The notes: a model not told the origin generated them from the letters alone. DNA of 48,000 nt from Geosiphon pyriformis (GCA_016748015.1 JAAOMT010000235.1:80377-128376), one strand, 5' to 3'. Positions 20,352 to 30,989 are shown, numbered from the stretch's first letter. A program made the numbers and translations.

Positions 20352-22401
20352 CTATCTCTGTGCCTGCAAGTTGGCTAGTCTGATTTTTGTAGCCAATTCA
20401 GCAATATCAGCACTGTTCAATCTAACTAACAAATCTGTGATCTTGCTTTTTGCTTGTATATCATCAATTTTGAACAGGTTATACAAGGATGAGTGATGCA
20501 TGGCACTGGCTGGAAAGTCTACTGAGAGTTTTGCTTTTTTTTTCACAGTGGCTGAAATCTTTGAATTCCATTTTTTAGCCCAGCTATTAGGAATATGAGT
20601 CAACTGAGATCTGAATTCAATAGCTGGACTGAGTACACTGTTAAAAATGTAAATGGCCTGTTTTTCAGTTATGTGTTTTTTCCTAATGACTGCACACACT
20701 GCTTCAATGTCAGATCCTATCATTTTTAGAACAGTCTCATTTTTACCATCTGCTCTAATCCATACTCCCAAATATTGGGTACATGTAGATGGATCCAACA
20801 ATTTCAAGATTTGTTTGTCTGGACCAAATTTTAGTGGCTTCACCATCAAAGATCTCTCTTTGGAGGGTCTGACCACTATTGTCTCAGTCTTTCCTAAGTT
20901 GATCTCAATATCTACCATTCTAAAAAAGGAGCTGGCTGTGTTCAAAATACTTTGCATTCCTTGTCTTGAGTTAGCTATCCACACTGTGTCATTGACAAAG
21001 GCAAGGTGATTCACTGACACCAACAGAGATTGTGTATCTGCTTGATTATCTCACTTTTTCTATGCTGCTGTCAGTTTGTATCCCTGACTATAATTGGCTT
21101 GTTTTACTTCACACAGTAAGAGGTCATAGAAAATTCTCCACATGATGGATGAGCTTGTTTCCCCCTGATCCAGTCCATCCTGTACTTGATATTCATCACT
21201 CAGTTATTATCCTGTTGCTTCTATTGTTGTGCATCAAGCCAAACAGCTCAGTAAACTTATTGTTCATCTTAATCCTCTTTAGTGCGGCTTCCATGGGTTT
21301 CCATCCCACTGAATCATATGCCTTTTTCATGTCCTGAAATGTAAACCAAGCCTCCTTATCAAATTCTCTTGTATGTTCAGCTACAGCATTAATCACATGA
21401 ATAGGCACTGCTGTGGAAGTATTCTTTAATACTGAGGTGTTGTAACCTTTTAGGACATTGTGAAGTTCACACGCTTTTGATATTCTCACAGTTAGAATCT
21501 TTGTTAAGATTTTTCTGGTGCTTTCAATAAGTGTGATCAGCCTGGTGATGTCAATATTGCCACCCCATTCTTTTGGCTTTGGAATCAGTATGACTTGTGC
21601 TACTCTCCACTTCTCAGGCATGTTTGCTGCTTTAATGCAAGTGTTGAGCAATGTTTTCAGTTTAGACTTGGTATTAGACCCAGCCTTCCTCCAGAGTTCA
21701 GCTTGAATGCCTGATAGACCAGGGGCTTTGTTATGGGGTATGTGGCTCAATATGTGTTCAAATTCTTCATTTGTTAATTCATCCATTACACCATTAAAGG
21801 CATGGTCTGGAATGCTTTCGATCGGTTCAAATCTGTGTTCCCAACTTTTCCATAGGTCAGGCTCAATGCTTCTTGTTCTGGTCCATCCTTGGGCTTTTTT
21901 GTTTACTAGCTTTTTAATTTCATCAGGATCATCATGAAATTCACCTTTTTCAATTACATGGTCTAATACAATTCTTTGTCTTTTTCTGTTCATGATGCTT
22001 TTGATCATAGCTCCTTTGTTTAGATCAAAGTTTTGTTGTCTTCTAATGATATTGTCCACTATCTGTCTCTGCTGTTGTAGCCTGATCCTAGCTCGCAGAG
22101 TTGATTTGTATTCTTTCTTAATATTGAGTAGTTCCACAATTAGCTTATCTCTTGAGAGAGTCATCAGATATGCATTAACTGCCTCAGGTTTTAGCTGTTT
22201 CCATTTGGCCAACAACTGCATAACATTGTTATCGTGCATATCTGCATTGTTTACTCTTATTTGTTTGATTATATCAGCAACAATCTTAACAAGCTTGTGA
22301 TCTATGCATTCTTTCTTTGTGTGTGCAGATCGGGCTCCCACTTTCCTTTTCGGTAGGCACTCAGCAGCTTGTAATACAGTCTCCTTGATTGTAAGCCACA
22401 T
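20352..22401 (-). pseudogene. LINE D linker and reverse transcriptase
   Basis: A 401-codon run (21196-22401) covers the linker (MWLTIKETVLQAAECLPKRK start) and RT fingers/palm with motif A FTFQDMKKAYDSVG. A frameshift lies just below 21200. Motif B near 21150 reads DQGETSSSIMW, and stops at about 21050-21065 replace TGG. The run 20352-21023 has motif C FVND (20988-20999), with Asn for the first catalytic Asp, and the thumb region. The sequence TCTQYLG keeps CAA at 20775-20777. Confidence 0.86.
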
Positions 22402-22409
22402 CTGGTTTA

Positions 22410-23300
22410 GATCATCCTTGCTGTTATCTATCGATTTTCTTTGTGCTTTATCTGTTAGTTGATCAGATTCTCTAGCATAAATTTCTCATTGGACTCCAGA
22501 TGCCTTTTTAACATCAATCATAGTTGTGCTACACTTTTTTCTTCCAGATTTAGATTTTTTAGTGCCTGCCAATATTCTGTCAGATCAGATGATTGTCACC
22601 ACAGCTTTGTGATCAGTGCTAAAGGATTCATTAACATCAATCACCCCAATGTTTGTGACCAGTGAGGCTGTAACTGCATCAGTAAATACATAGTTCAATC
22701 TTCTTTGTACCCCATTTGATGCCTATGTCTTTTCTGGATTGTTTGTTGCATATGCCCCATGTGTATCCACTAAATTCATATATTGTAATGTTGCAATAGT
22801 TGGCCTTATTTGTAGCATATGTTTCCTCAAATGACTTGGATGACAGATCTTCATTCAAATCACCTGCTACTATGATAATCTCTTTGTTCTGTACAATGTC
22901 TCCCAAAAGTTTCTTAATTTCTTTAGCTACTGCTCTCTCAGTAGGTGATTTGGAAGCAGGCATGTACAGTCCTACTATGTGCACATTTATTCTTCCTCTA
23001 AATTTCAACCCCAAATGCAACAATCTCTCATGAAACCTCCTGATTGTTTCTATATGGTGTACCCAACATTTTTTGACCAGTATACCAACACCAGTTCCCA
23101 TTTGTTTCTCTGTACTTGATTCCCAAAAGGCATGATATTCATCAGAACCAAAAAATACACACTTTTTTTTTGTTGGAGTCATTTTAGTTTCCATAACAAT
23201 CACAAAATCAAATTGTTCCTCAATAACCCATTATAGCACCTCTTCAGCTTTACCAGAATTATTAAGTCCCTAACATTAACAGTACCAATTTTCCAAGTGT
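22410..23300 (-). pseudogene. LINE D endonuclease domain
   Basis: The 174-codon open run 22679-23203 shows METKM (Glu motif), GTGVGILVKKCW, VGLYMPASKSPTERA and VAGDLNEDL. The frame then shifts near 22790, so the last part of that run is out of register. The true C-terminal motifs (ASNGVQRRLNYVFTD, STDHKAV) are found by changing frame below 22740. Upstream of 23203 the usual TINVRGLNNPGK block is also frame-shifted. Confidence 0.8.
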
Positions 23301-23335
23301 TGTTATTGGAGTAGTTCTGTTCTATGTGCCTGAAT

Positions 23336-24006
23336 CCTCAAGACCACATGCACATTTAATTGAGACAGTCATAGCTCCAGGTGTAGCCTACACTAAAGTT
23401 AGAGGTTTACTAAGGAAAGAAAACATTTTGTATTTACATCAGGTTTAAAACAAGGATAGATTGTTAATAAAATGGATGGACTTCACAAGGAAGTACAGAC
23501 AAAATGACAGTGGTAGAATTCCCAAATGGTTTAAGATTTTAGAGTCTACAATCATTATAGATGAACACAGGAACATTAATGTAACCCAATGTGAAGCAGT
23601 GGGGATACACAAAATAGATAACCAAATACCAGATAACCTAAATACAATACAAAAGAACTCTATTTACATCCAAATTCTTGATGCTCTATTACCACAATGG
23701 AGAGATGTGCAAGATAAGTTGAGGCTCAGAAAAGAAATAGAAATATCAACAGATGGATCACTGGTAAAAGCTGGTTTTGAGAATGCTAGAGGAGCAGCCA
23801 CTTTTGTGACTCATGAAATAGAGGCCAACTTTGGTATAGCAGTTAATGGAACTTTATTATCAACAAAGACTGAAGCAAAAGCTGTATTATTGGCTTTAGA
23901 AGCAGTGCCTTATAAATGCAAACTGACATTGAACACAGATAGTTAGGCAGTAGTGTCAACAGCTCAAAAATGGTTGTCCAAAAATTCTCCCTTGTCTATT
24001 AGGAAT
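23336..24006 (+). pseudogene. LINE E ORF2: thumb end and N-terminal RNase H
   Basis: The LINE E reading resumes after LINE D. 23461-23946 is a 161-codon run with WMDFTRKYRQNDSGRIPKWF, ISTDGSLVKAGFENARG (first RNase H Asp), KTEAKAVLLALE (Glu) and LNTDS (Asp). TAA near 23447 and TAG at 23944-23946 interrupt it; the TAG replaces the CAG of DSQAV in LINE D. The reading is interrupted at 24006 by half-LINE 4 and continues at 41570. Confidence 0.85.
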
Positions 24007-24016
24007 CAGCTCAAAA
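24007..24016. repeat. Half-LINE 4 target-site duplication, left copy
   Basis: CAGCTCAAAA recurs at 41560-41569 after the half-LINE 4 poly(A), and RNase H coding of LINE E (NQLK) continues across the junction. Confidence 0.85.
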
Positions 24017-24057
24017 AAAAAAAAAGATCATTGAATACTCTTTCTCTCCTAAATTTC

Positions 24058-26046
24058 ATGACCACAAATAGAGCTAAGAGTAAAAAAGTTGCAAATGTTA
24101 CTTTTCCTATAGTGACTAATAAAGTTTCAACACGAAAGGGTCTCTCTGTTATTGAAGCAGCTAGACAAAATGTTCTGGCAACATTTCCTTTAAAAAATAA
24201 TAGTAATAAGCTGCCTTTAGTGGCTTCTGGTTCATTTTCTTCACCTTTGGCTGGTAGTTCTTCTTCAGTCAAAGTTCCTTCAAAAAAGCCCAAAGATTTT
24301 TAATAACAGACCAGTCAACAAGTTGGTCTTTCCTGCTCTCACCACTCCCACTATTACTTCTACTATTACTGCTTCACAAATGGCCGTGAAAGCCAAAAAT
24401 TCCAAAAAACAGTAGCAGGCAGTCACAACTGCTATGGTCATACTGAACTCCTTTGTGGTTCCAAATGAGATCTTCAGTAAGATCTTCACAGCAGCAGCCA
24501 GTCCACTTCCTGATATGGATGGCAACAGCAGTGGCCCATCTCCCAAGATGGGCCAAGATCAACCACTGGCTGTGTTGCCTGATGTGGTAATCTCTGGCAG
24601 ATCATTGCCAATCCCAGTAGCAAAACAGTCTATCAATCCAGATGATCTCAAAAATTGGGCTGATCAGATGGAAATGGAATTAACTGTCTCTCCCCCAGTT
24701 TCTGGTGCTGCTGATGGTGGTGCTTAGAAAAATGTGAATGGTTGTCAGAGGTTCTCTGGTTGGGTGGCCTCCAATCTAGTACCTGGAGCTACATTCAAGA
24801 TCAAAATGGCCCTGCTTGGTTTCTTGTTCCAGTTACTGCCTGGTTGTATTGGGCTTAAATCAGTTTCACAAGATGCTGTTAAGTTGTTCTGTGTGGAATT
24901 TGCATCTCAGGAGTGTTTAAATGGTGCCACCAAAATGGCCATCAGTAATGAGGTGTTTTTGACCACTCTTAAGATTGTATGGTTTTCTGATGTGGCCTCT
25001 GTTTCTTTCCCTTCCTTGTCAGTTGCACTGCACGATGTACTTTTGGGTACCTCTTCTGATGACATCAAAACTGCTTTTGGCATTTTTGGTGTTGTCACTT
25101 CTGTTAAGTTGAAGCCTGCTGGCTTATGGCAATATGCTGTGGTTAATTTTAAGGACATTTCTTCTGCTACTGCTGCTCTCTTTAACTGGTTTGTATTGGT
25201 CAGAAAAGATAGTGTTAGGATTCTTTCTGTTGCCAACCAAAAGGAGGTTATTTCCTCAAGAGATGCATTCAAAGCTAAGTTGGTCAATCTTCCATTTGGC
25301 TGTACTGCCTTTGAGATAAGTGATTTGGTCTTCCAAGTTGGTGGCCGTACATGTTTCATTCTTCACTCCCCTGAATCTTATTGATGTCAACACTTTGCTG
25401 TGGTTACATTTGATTCTTTGGAATCTCTAAATGTTGCTGTGTCAAAAACTGGTACCTTGCATGGTTGTCGCATCTGGTGGGAAACTTCACTGCTACAGGT
25501 GTCAAGACTTGAATCATTTGGCTGTGAACTGCAAGAAGTTGCCTCCTCTCCCATCTAAACTCCCTTCCAACACCTTTGGTGGCCCCAAAAATTTCAAATC
25601 TTCATTTGTTGGATCTAAATCTTATGCCAAGACTGCTGCTTTTGTGGTTCCTCCTGGTGCTGCTGCTGCTGATATGGAGTTGGATCTTGGTGATTCTCCC
25701 AAAACTACAACACCTGTGTTGCCTGCTGTCTCTTATGTTCCCAATACTGCTGTTGAATCTAGGTTAATGAACTATCTGTGTTGATTAAATCCTTGGTTGA
25801 ACCTGTTGGTGCTCTGGTTGCTATAGATGTGTCAGTTAAGGAATGTATAGATGGGTTGGCTAAGCAAAATAAAGGCTTGGCTGCTGTTGCCATCATGATG
25901 CAGAAAAGATTAACACGTCTTGAGACAATAAGTGAATGGATTTGCTTGGAGAATGGATCAGATGTTGATGACATGGTTGATGATGTTGATCATGATGATG
26001 ATGAAGATAGAGATTTTTCAGTTTATGATAACACTTTTGATGTCAT
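24058..26046 (+). pseudogene. Half-LINE copy 4 ORF1-like protein (main part)
   Basis: The Ser/Thr-rich N-terminus (24058-24303) has lost a segment near 24288. The RRM-like domain is intact in 24734-25384 (ALHDVLLGTSSDD, GIFGVVTSVKLK, LWQYAVVNFKD, VLVRKDSVRIL). The knuckle CYRCQDLNHLAVNC is in 25431-25784. Next come the heptad stretch and the acidic DDMVDDVDHDDDEDRD. Stops: TAG at 24412 (CAG), TAG at 24725 (TGG), TGA at 25382 (CAA in copies 3 and 5). The last ~57 codons lie beyond gypsy 1 at 41242-41413. Confidence 0.83.
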
Positions 26047-26135
26047 TGTTACAGTTGAAACCCATAATTTTATTAGTTATCACATGTATTAGTCACTAAT
26101 GTCATAATTAGCCATTCTATTTTTAGATAGTGATC

Positions 26136-26213
26136 ATTGACCTGATCAATAACCTGACCATTGACTTGATTATTGACCTGATCATTGACCTAGTCATTGA
26201 CCTGGTCATTGAC
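26136..26213 (+). repeat. 12-bp tandem repeats in U3 just upstream of the TATA box
   Basis: About six units related to ATTGACCTGATC. Unit number differs between LTRs: about eight at 40624-40728, about three at 14139-14188, two to three at 39466-39502 and none or one at 32627-32640. Confidence 0.85.
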
Positions 26214-26226
26214 TACTTTCAATAGC

Positions 26227-26234
26227 TATATAAG
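26227..26234 (+). promoter_or_regulatory. LTR TATA box
   Basis: TATATAAG, conserved in position next to the 12-bp repeats in all five LTRs of the window. Transcription would start a few tens of bases downstream. Confidence 0.6.
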
Positions 26235-26741
26235 TGATAAGTCTCTTAGCTGTAGAAAATCATCTTTCAGACAAGAATCAAATAAATAAAAATAACAACT
26301 TTCATCTCAATCACTCTTTTATTACTAATTTCCCTTTCCCTACCTTTAAGTATCCGAACATCTTAGGATAAAAGATTACTTGTTGGCCTTTTCCTGTTTG
26401 AATAATTGTAGTATTTGAAGACTATTTGTATAAACGTGACTGAAGAGCACAAGTTGATACCTGATATTGAATTCTAAGAGTGCTGACATAAAGGCATAGA
26501 ATTAATATCAGCAGTGATCAATTGTTGACAGTATGGACTATTCCTCTACCTTCAGATTCCCTTGTTACCTTTTGAAAAGAATAGTGACTGAGATATTTTA
26601 TGAGACTGATCTCATACATTGAATCCATACTCATTCAATTTGTTCATTGAAGTTGAATCCCCTTTGATTATTTCCATCACTCTACAATCCTGTTCTCCCT
26701 TGCTATCCATTAGCTTGTTACTCCAACCCATAACATAAAAG

Positions 26742-26758
26742 TGGTGCTCTCTGTGAGG
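26742..26758 (+). promoter_or_regulatory. Gypsy 1 primer-binding site
   Basis: TGGTGCTCTCTGTGAGG starts 6 nt after the LTR. It begins with TGG, as required to pair with a tRNA CCA end, and the same site is present in gypsy 2 (38911-38927, minus) with one difference. The priming tRNA was not identified. Confidence 0.7.
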
Positions 26759-26787
26759 TTGTCAAAATTCACTTATTTTCTCATTGT

Positions 26788-28332
26788 ATGGGTGATTACT
26801 CATATCTGCCACAGCAATCAGAAGAACACTATGCAGTACACAACAGAAACAACCTAGATTTCATTGAACTTAATTCTCTGCCCTCCTCCTTGATCTGCTT
26901 TCCCATTGAAGAACAATCCAGCAGACAATTCCAAGACTTTTGGAACTGGTTCCTGAATATGCATTCAGCTAAAACCTACACAACTTATACAATCTATTAC
27001 TTTGATCAAGCTTATTTTGAAGATAACTTTAAAGAAAGAAACAACAGTATCAATCAGCTCTTATATTCTACAACCTTTGAACAACAGCCCCCTGATTTCG
27101 AATATCTGAATCATCAAATCCACATTTGGATTGTTGCCCATCAATCAACAGTAACTCCCCTTGAAACAGAAGAAGAAAGCTACCAAACAGTCCCTATTTT
27201 TGATCTCTTCTTAAGTGAATCAGAGCACTCCACACAAACAGTAACTCCTGAACCAATGGCCCAAGATCCAATGCAAGTAAACATCCTGGCTGCCCTCCAA
27301 GGCATACAAACTGCTTTGGGACAAAGAAACAACACCCCACTACTCCTATTCAGAGGTGATGCCCAAGATCTAATTGAATGGTTGGACAATTTTGAAAGAG
27401 CAGCCACTGCAAACCAGTATGATGATGAATATAAGTTCCAAATCGTTGGTGGCTACCTCCAAGGCTCCCCTGCTACCTGGTTTTCACAAGAAACCAATGC
27501 TGGTGCTCAACAAAGAATTGTTAAATGGACCCCAGCAAATATTGGAGAAAACAACACCTCTTTCACTACCCGGTTTGAAAACAAATTTAGAACCCCCATC
27601 TTAATATCCAAATGGTGCATGGAATTAGAAAGAAGAACCCAAGGTCCTGGTGAAATTGTGACCAAATATGCCAAAGCAATTAGAAAACTCATCAAGCGTG
27701 TAGACTCTGGTAGAAACTGGACTAAAGAGCAAAAGATCCACTCCTTCACAAAAGGATTGAGAACTGATTTATCATATGCTTTTTGGCCTCTCTTGGCTTT
27801 AAAAGATAATCCCACCATGGATATGGCCATTGAACTCGCCCAAAGAATTGAAGACAATCAAAGAATGCATTTGAGATCCACACTTCTAGTTTTTGCTCCT
27901 GCTCCTGTTATGGCTCCTACTCCTCAAATAGCCACTACTTCTTTTGCTGCCCAGACACAAGATCCAAATGAACAATTAATAGATAGACTTACAGCAAATC
28001 TTGCTTGGCTATTAGAACCATTAGCCCAAGCAGTCAGAGATAACTAGCAACCACAAAGACCCAGATTTGAAAACCGTTTTAATTAGCCCCAGCAACCCCC
28101 TTACCAAAGACAGCAAAATCGTGGCCCTCCTGTGTGTTATAGATGTGGATTAACTGGACATTTTTCCAGAGATTGCAACAATCCTCCACTGCCTCCTCCA
28201 GCTCCCAGAAACAATGACAACCAAAACAACAGACCCAACAACAACAACAATGTTCCCAATCATGCCAACATCAATTTCTTTGGAGAGGATCCCCTAGTTG
28301 AAGCCACTGTTTATCAGCCTTTAAACTGGTAG
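26788..28332 (+). pseudogene. gag: Gypsy 1 gag
   Basis: Gag forms the virus-like particle. The ATG at 26788 is the start in gypsy 1 and 2. The first 419 codons are open: an aromatic/acidic N-terminus (QQPPDFEYLNHQIHIWIV), then the retrotransposon gag domain from about residue 185 (LFRGDAQDLIEWLDNFERA, YLQGSPATWF, RRTQGPGEIVTKYAKAIR). TAG at 28045 and 28084 both replace CAG/CAA-type codons of gypsy 2. The frame continues to the nucleocapsid knuckle CYRCGLTGHFSRDC (28132 onward), a Pro/Asn-rich tail and the natural TAG at 28330. The slippery site lies 3 nt before that stop. Confidence 0.9.
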
Positions 28333-28357
28333 GCACACCTCCAAAGGGTGAGAGTGC
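28320..28357 (+). promoter_or_regulatory. Probable programmed -1 frameshift signal (gag to pol)
   Basis: T TTA AAC (28320-28326) lies in the gag frame as X XXY YYZ, 3 nt before the gag stop TAG (28330-28332). The pol frame is the -1 frame and is open from here: CTG GTA GGC onward joins without a stop to the protease ORF. Downstream, 28336-28340 (CACCT) can pair with 28346-28350 (GGGTG), with an outer GCA/TGC, after a 6-9 nt spacer. The heptamer and stop are identical in gypsy 2 (37412-37418, 37406-37408). Confidence 0.82.
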
Positions 28358-29423
28358 AAGCCAACCAGAAGAAAACCTCTTTTATGCTTTTAACTTAACT
28401 GATGATGACCATGACATGGATGAACTAGTAATCAACACCTCAGAACCAACCAGAAAGAAGAAAAAAGCCAAGGTTGATTTTGTTCTAGACCCCAACAAAG
28501 CCTCAACTTCTGCCACTGATAACAATGAGCCACCAAAGGCTAAAGTTTTTAAGAATCCTTCAAAGTTGGAACCCCCAGAAATTGTACAAAAATCTGGACC
28601 CTATTCCTTTGTTAAAGATCTCATGGAAACCCCAGCACATATTACCTTTGGCCAGTTAATGACCCACCTACAGTTCAGAAAGGATCTTCACAAATCCTTG
28701 ATTCCAAAGAAAAAGACACCAAAAACCAACAAGTGTCCTCACCAAGCTGTACTTGCTGACAACAGCAATGTCACCCCTCTGATTTGTAAAGCCCAAGTGG
28801 CTGGATACTTCATTGACTTAATTCTGGACAGTGGATCATCTGTTAGTGTCATTGCCAAACACTTCTTGGAAGCAATTGGTAGAAAGATTGATGAACCTTT
28901 CACCAGACCAATGACCAATGTACATGGTGACAAAAAGAAAGGACTGGGTATTGCCAAAGCTGTTCCTGTCTGCATCAATGGAATCAGCATTGAAACTGAC
29001 ATGGAAGTTTCTGAAGCCAAAGAATACACCATCATTGTTGGCAATAAATGGCTCAAGAAAGCAAAAGCTTTGCTTGATTATGAACTTTGTGAATTAACCA
29101 TCAGATGTGGTGAGAAACCCATTGTGGTTAAGTGTCACCATTGGAGAACTCCCCCAGTACCCAAACAAAACCAAAAAGAAGAACAATCAGATGAATCAGA
29201 TGATGAAGAGAGCGATAAAGAAGAAGAACAAGAAGAGCAAGAAGAAACTACTGAACTCGCTTATACCACCTTCACCAGCAATGGCAAACCACTGGACAAT
29301 GTTAAAGCAGACAAAGAAAGAATCATTGTAAATGGCAAGCTAATCTGCTGGCCTTATTATGATATTCTTAGAAGAACCTTTGAAAGAAAACCTGGCAAGA
29401 AAGCCAAATACAGTTTTTGGTGA
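28326..29423 (+). pseudogene. pol: Gypsy 1 pol: linker and aspartic protease
   Basis: This is the -1 frame after gag. An acidic/basic linker (FNLTDDDHDMDEL, TRKKKKAKVDFVLDP) leads to the retropepsin-like protease with active site LILDSGSSVSVIAKH (around 28820-28860), and then TDMEVSEAKEYTIIVGNKWL. A Glu/Ser-rich stretch follows. The frame ends at TGA 29421 where gypsy 2 has TGG. The protease would process Gag and Pol in the particle. Confidence 0.88.
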
Positions 29424-29459
29424 CATGGTCCTTGTGCCCAGTGTTGGTGCAACAAACTC

Positions 29460-30402
29460 TTGTATTCTCCAAGTGATGAATGTAAATCATGCCTGATCTA
29501 TTACAGAGATTGGAAACCAATCAGTTTGATACCCAGAGAAGAATTGAAAGAAGTACAGAATTCCTTTGAGAATGAACCACCTGAGATTCAATCACTGGTT
29601 GTAGAACAAAAAGAACCCTCCCCAGAAGAAAGAAAAATAAACATTGAAAATTTGCTGGCTAAAAATAGCCAAAAAAGGTGATACCCCTGGACATACTCAT
29701 GTAATACAACACACCATCACCACCAGAGAAACTTGACCCATCTATTTGAAGCCTTATCAATCCAATCAGCACAATGATGAGTTAATCAAGAAAGAGATAA
29801 ACTGGATGAAAGAACTTGGATTCATACAAGAAACCAAGAGTGAATGGGCTTTCCCAGTTGTAGTAGTATCCAAGAAAGATGGAATACTATGCTTCTGTGT
29901 TGACTACTGCCAATTAAATGCCATCACTGAAAGAGACATGTACCCACTTTTCAAGATTGATGCAATGTTAGACCAATTCAAAGATGCTGCTTTCTTCTCA
30001 ACCATTGACTTAACTGCTGGATTCTGGCAAGTAGAGATGGATCCAGAAAGCAGAAAGAAAACTGCCTTCATCACCAAGTATGGCATCTATGAATTCACAG
30101 TCATGCCTTTTGGTCTCACCAACACCCCTCCCATCTTTCAATGCTTAATGGATAAAGTATTTGAATCAGTCAAGGAAAACTTTGTTCTAGTCTATTTGGA
30201 CGACATAATAGTATACTCAAAAACCTGGGATGAACACCTGGAACATTTGCAAAAGGTTTTTGACCTGGCCTCAAGATCAACCCAATCAAATCTTTCTTTG
30301 AAAGACAATCCACCCAATTTCTTGGTCATCTTATCACAAAAAATGGAATTTTTCCTGACCCAGCCAAAGTTGAAAAAGTCCAAAACATCAAACAACCAAT
30401 GA
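29460..30402 (+). pseudogene. pol: Gypsy 1 reverse transcriptase
   Basis: 29460-29681 is the pre-RT linker. A small deletion near 29665 shifts the frame. 29746-30402 then carries the RT: FPVVVVSKKDG, FCVDYCQLN, FFSTIDLTAGFWQVEM (motif A Asp), FTVMPFGLTNTPPIF (motif B) and LVYLDDIIVYSK with the YLDD active site intact. A deletion of about 14 bp near 30268 shifts the frame again before the thumb. Confidence 0.9.
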
Positions 30403-30989
30403 ACATTTATGAACTACACTCTTTTCTTGGTTTGGCCTCTTATTATTGCAAATTTGTCAAGAATTTCTCCAAAATCGCCTCTTCTCTCAATCAGCTACTC
30501 AGGAAAAATGTCAATTACCATTGGAAAACACATCAGCAAAAAGCCTTTGAAACTTTAAAGGAAAAACTGGTTACAGAACTTATCCTCAAGCAACCTGATC
30601 TAGATCAACTCTTTATCCTCCATACTGATGCATCTGGTTTTGGACTTGGTGCTGTTCTCTTCCAGAAAGATAAAGATGGCAAAAAACATGCCATAGTTTA
30701 TGCCAGTAGAACCCTTTCCCTAGCAGAACAGAACTATTCAGTCACTGAACAAGAATGCTTAGCAGTAGTATGGTCCACCAGTTACTGAAGTAAGTATCTT
30801 CTTGGTGTGAAGTTTTTGGTAGTAACAGATCACCAAGCTTTGGTTTGGCTGCACAACAAAAAGAGGCTAGAACACAAACAGATAACTCACTGGATACTCC
30901 ACTTGGATGAATTTGACTATGATATTCAACATCACAAAGAAGCTAATCATCAAAATGCTGATGCTCTTTCCAGACTTACCATCCAGTGA
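30399..30989 (+). pseudogene. pol: Gypsy 1 RT thumb and RNase H
   Basis: FLGLASYYCKFVKNFSKIASSLNQLLRK is the RT thumb; the longest continuous piece is 30399-30788. RNase H motifs are LHTDASGFGLGAVLF (Asp), TEQECLAVVW (Glu), VTDHQALVWL (Asp) and NADALSRL (final Asp). TGA at 30786 replaces TGG. It stops just after SRLTIQ, the same point at which gypsy 2 stops. Confidence 0.88.

Larger units (their letters stand above)
18312..23325 (-). mobile_element. LINE D: 5'-truncated LINE inserted in LINE E ORF2
   Basis: The 5.0-kb minus-strand copy starts about 20 nt into ORF2 and runs through endonuclease, RT, RNase H and the C-terminal region to the 3' UTR. The tail is nine T at 18314-18322. ORF1 and the 5' UTR are absent, which is the usual 5' truncation of LINE insertion. 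It is the best-preserved ORF2 in the window and the most useful reference for the others. Confidence 0.9.
26047..26735 (+). repeat. Gypsy 1 5' LTR
   Basis: The LTR is 689 bp, TGTTACAG...CCCATAACA. It contains a run of 12-bp units at 26136-26213 followed 13 bp later by TATATAAG (26227-26234), the probable promoter of the element. The 3' partner is 40533-41237, longer mainly because it has more repeat units. Confidence 0.92.

Noticed and set aside
26136-26213. Short direct repeats resembling a CRISPR-like array
   Set aside because: The units are 12 bp, contiguous, without spacers, and inside an LTR promoter region of a eukaryotic element.
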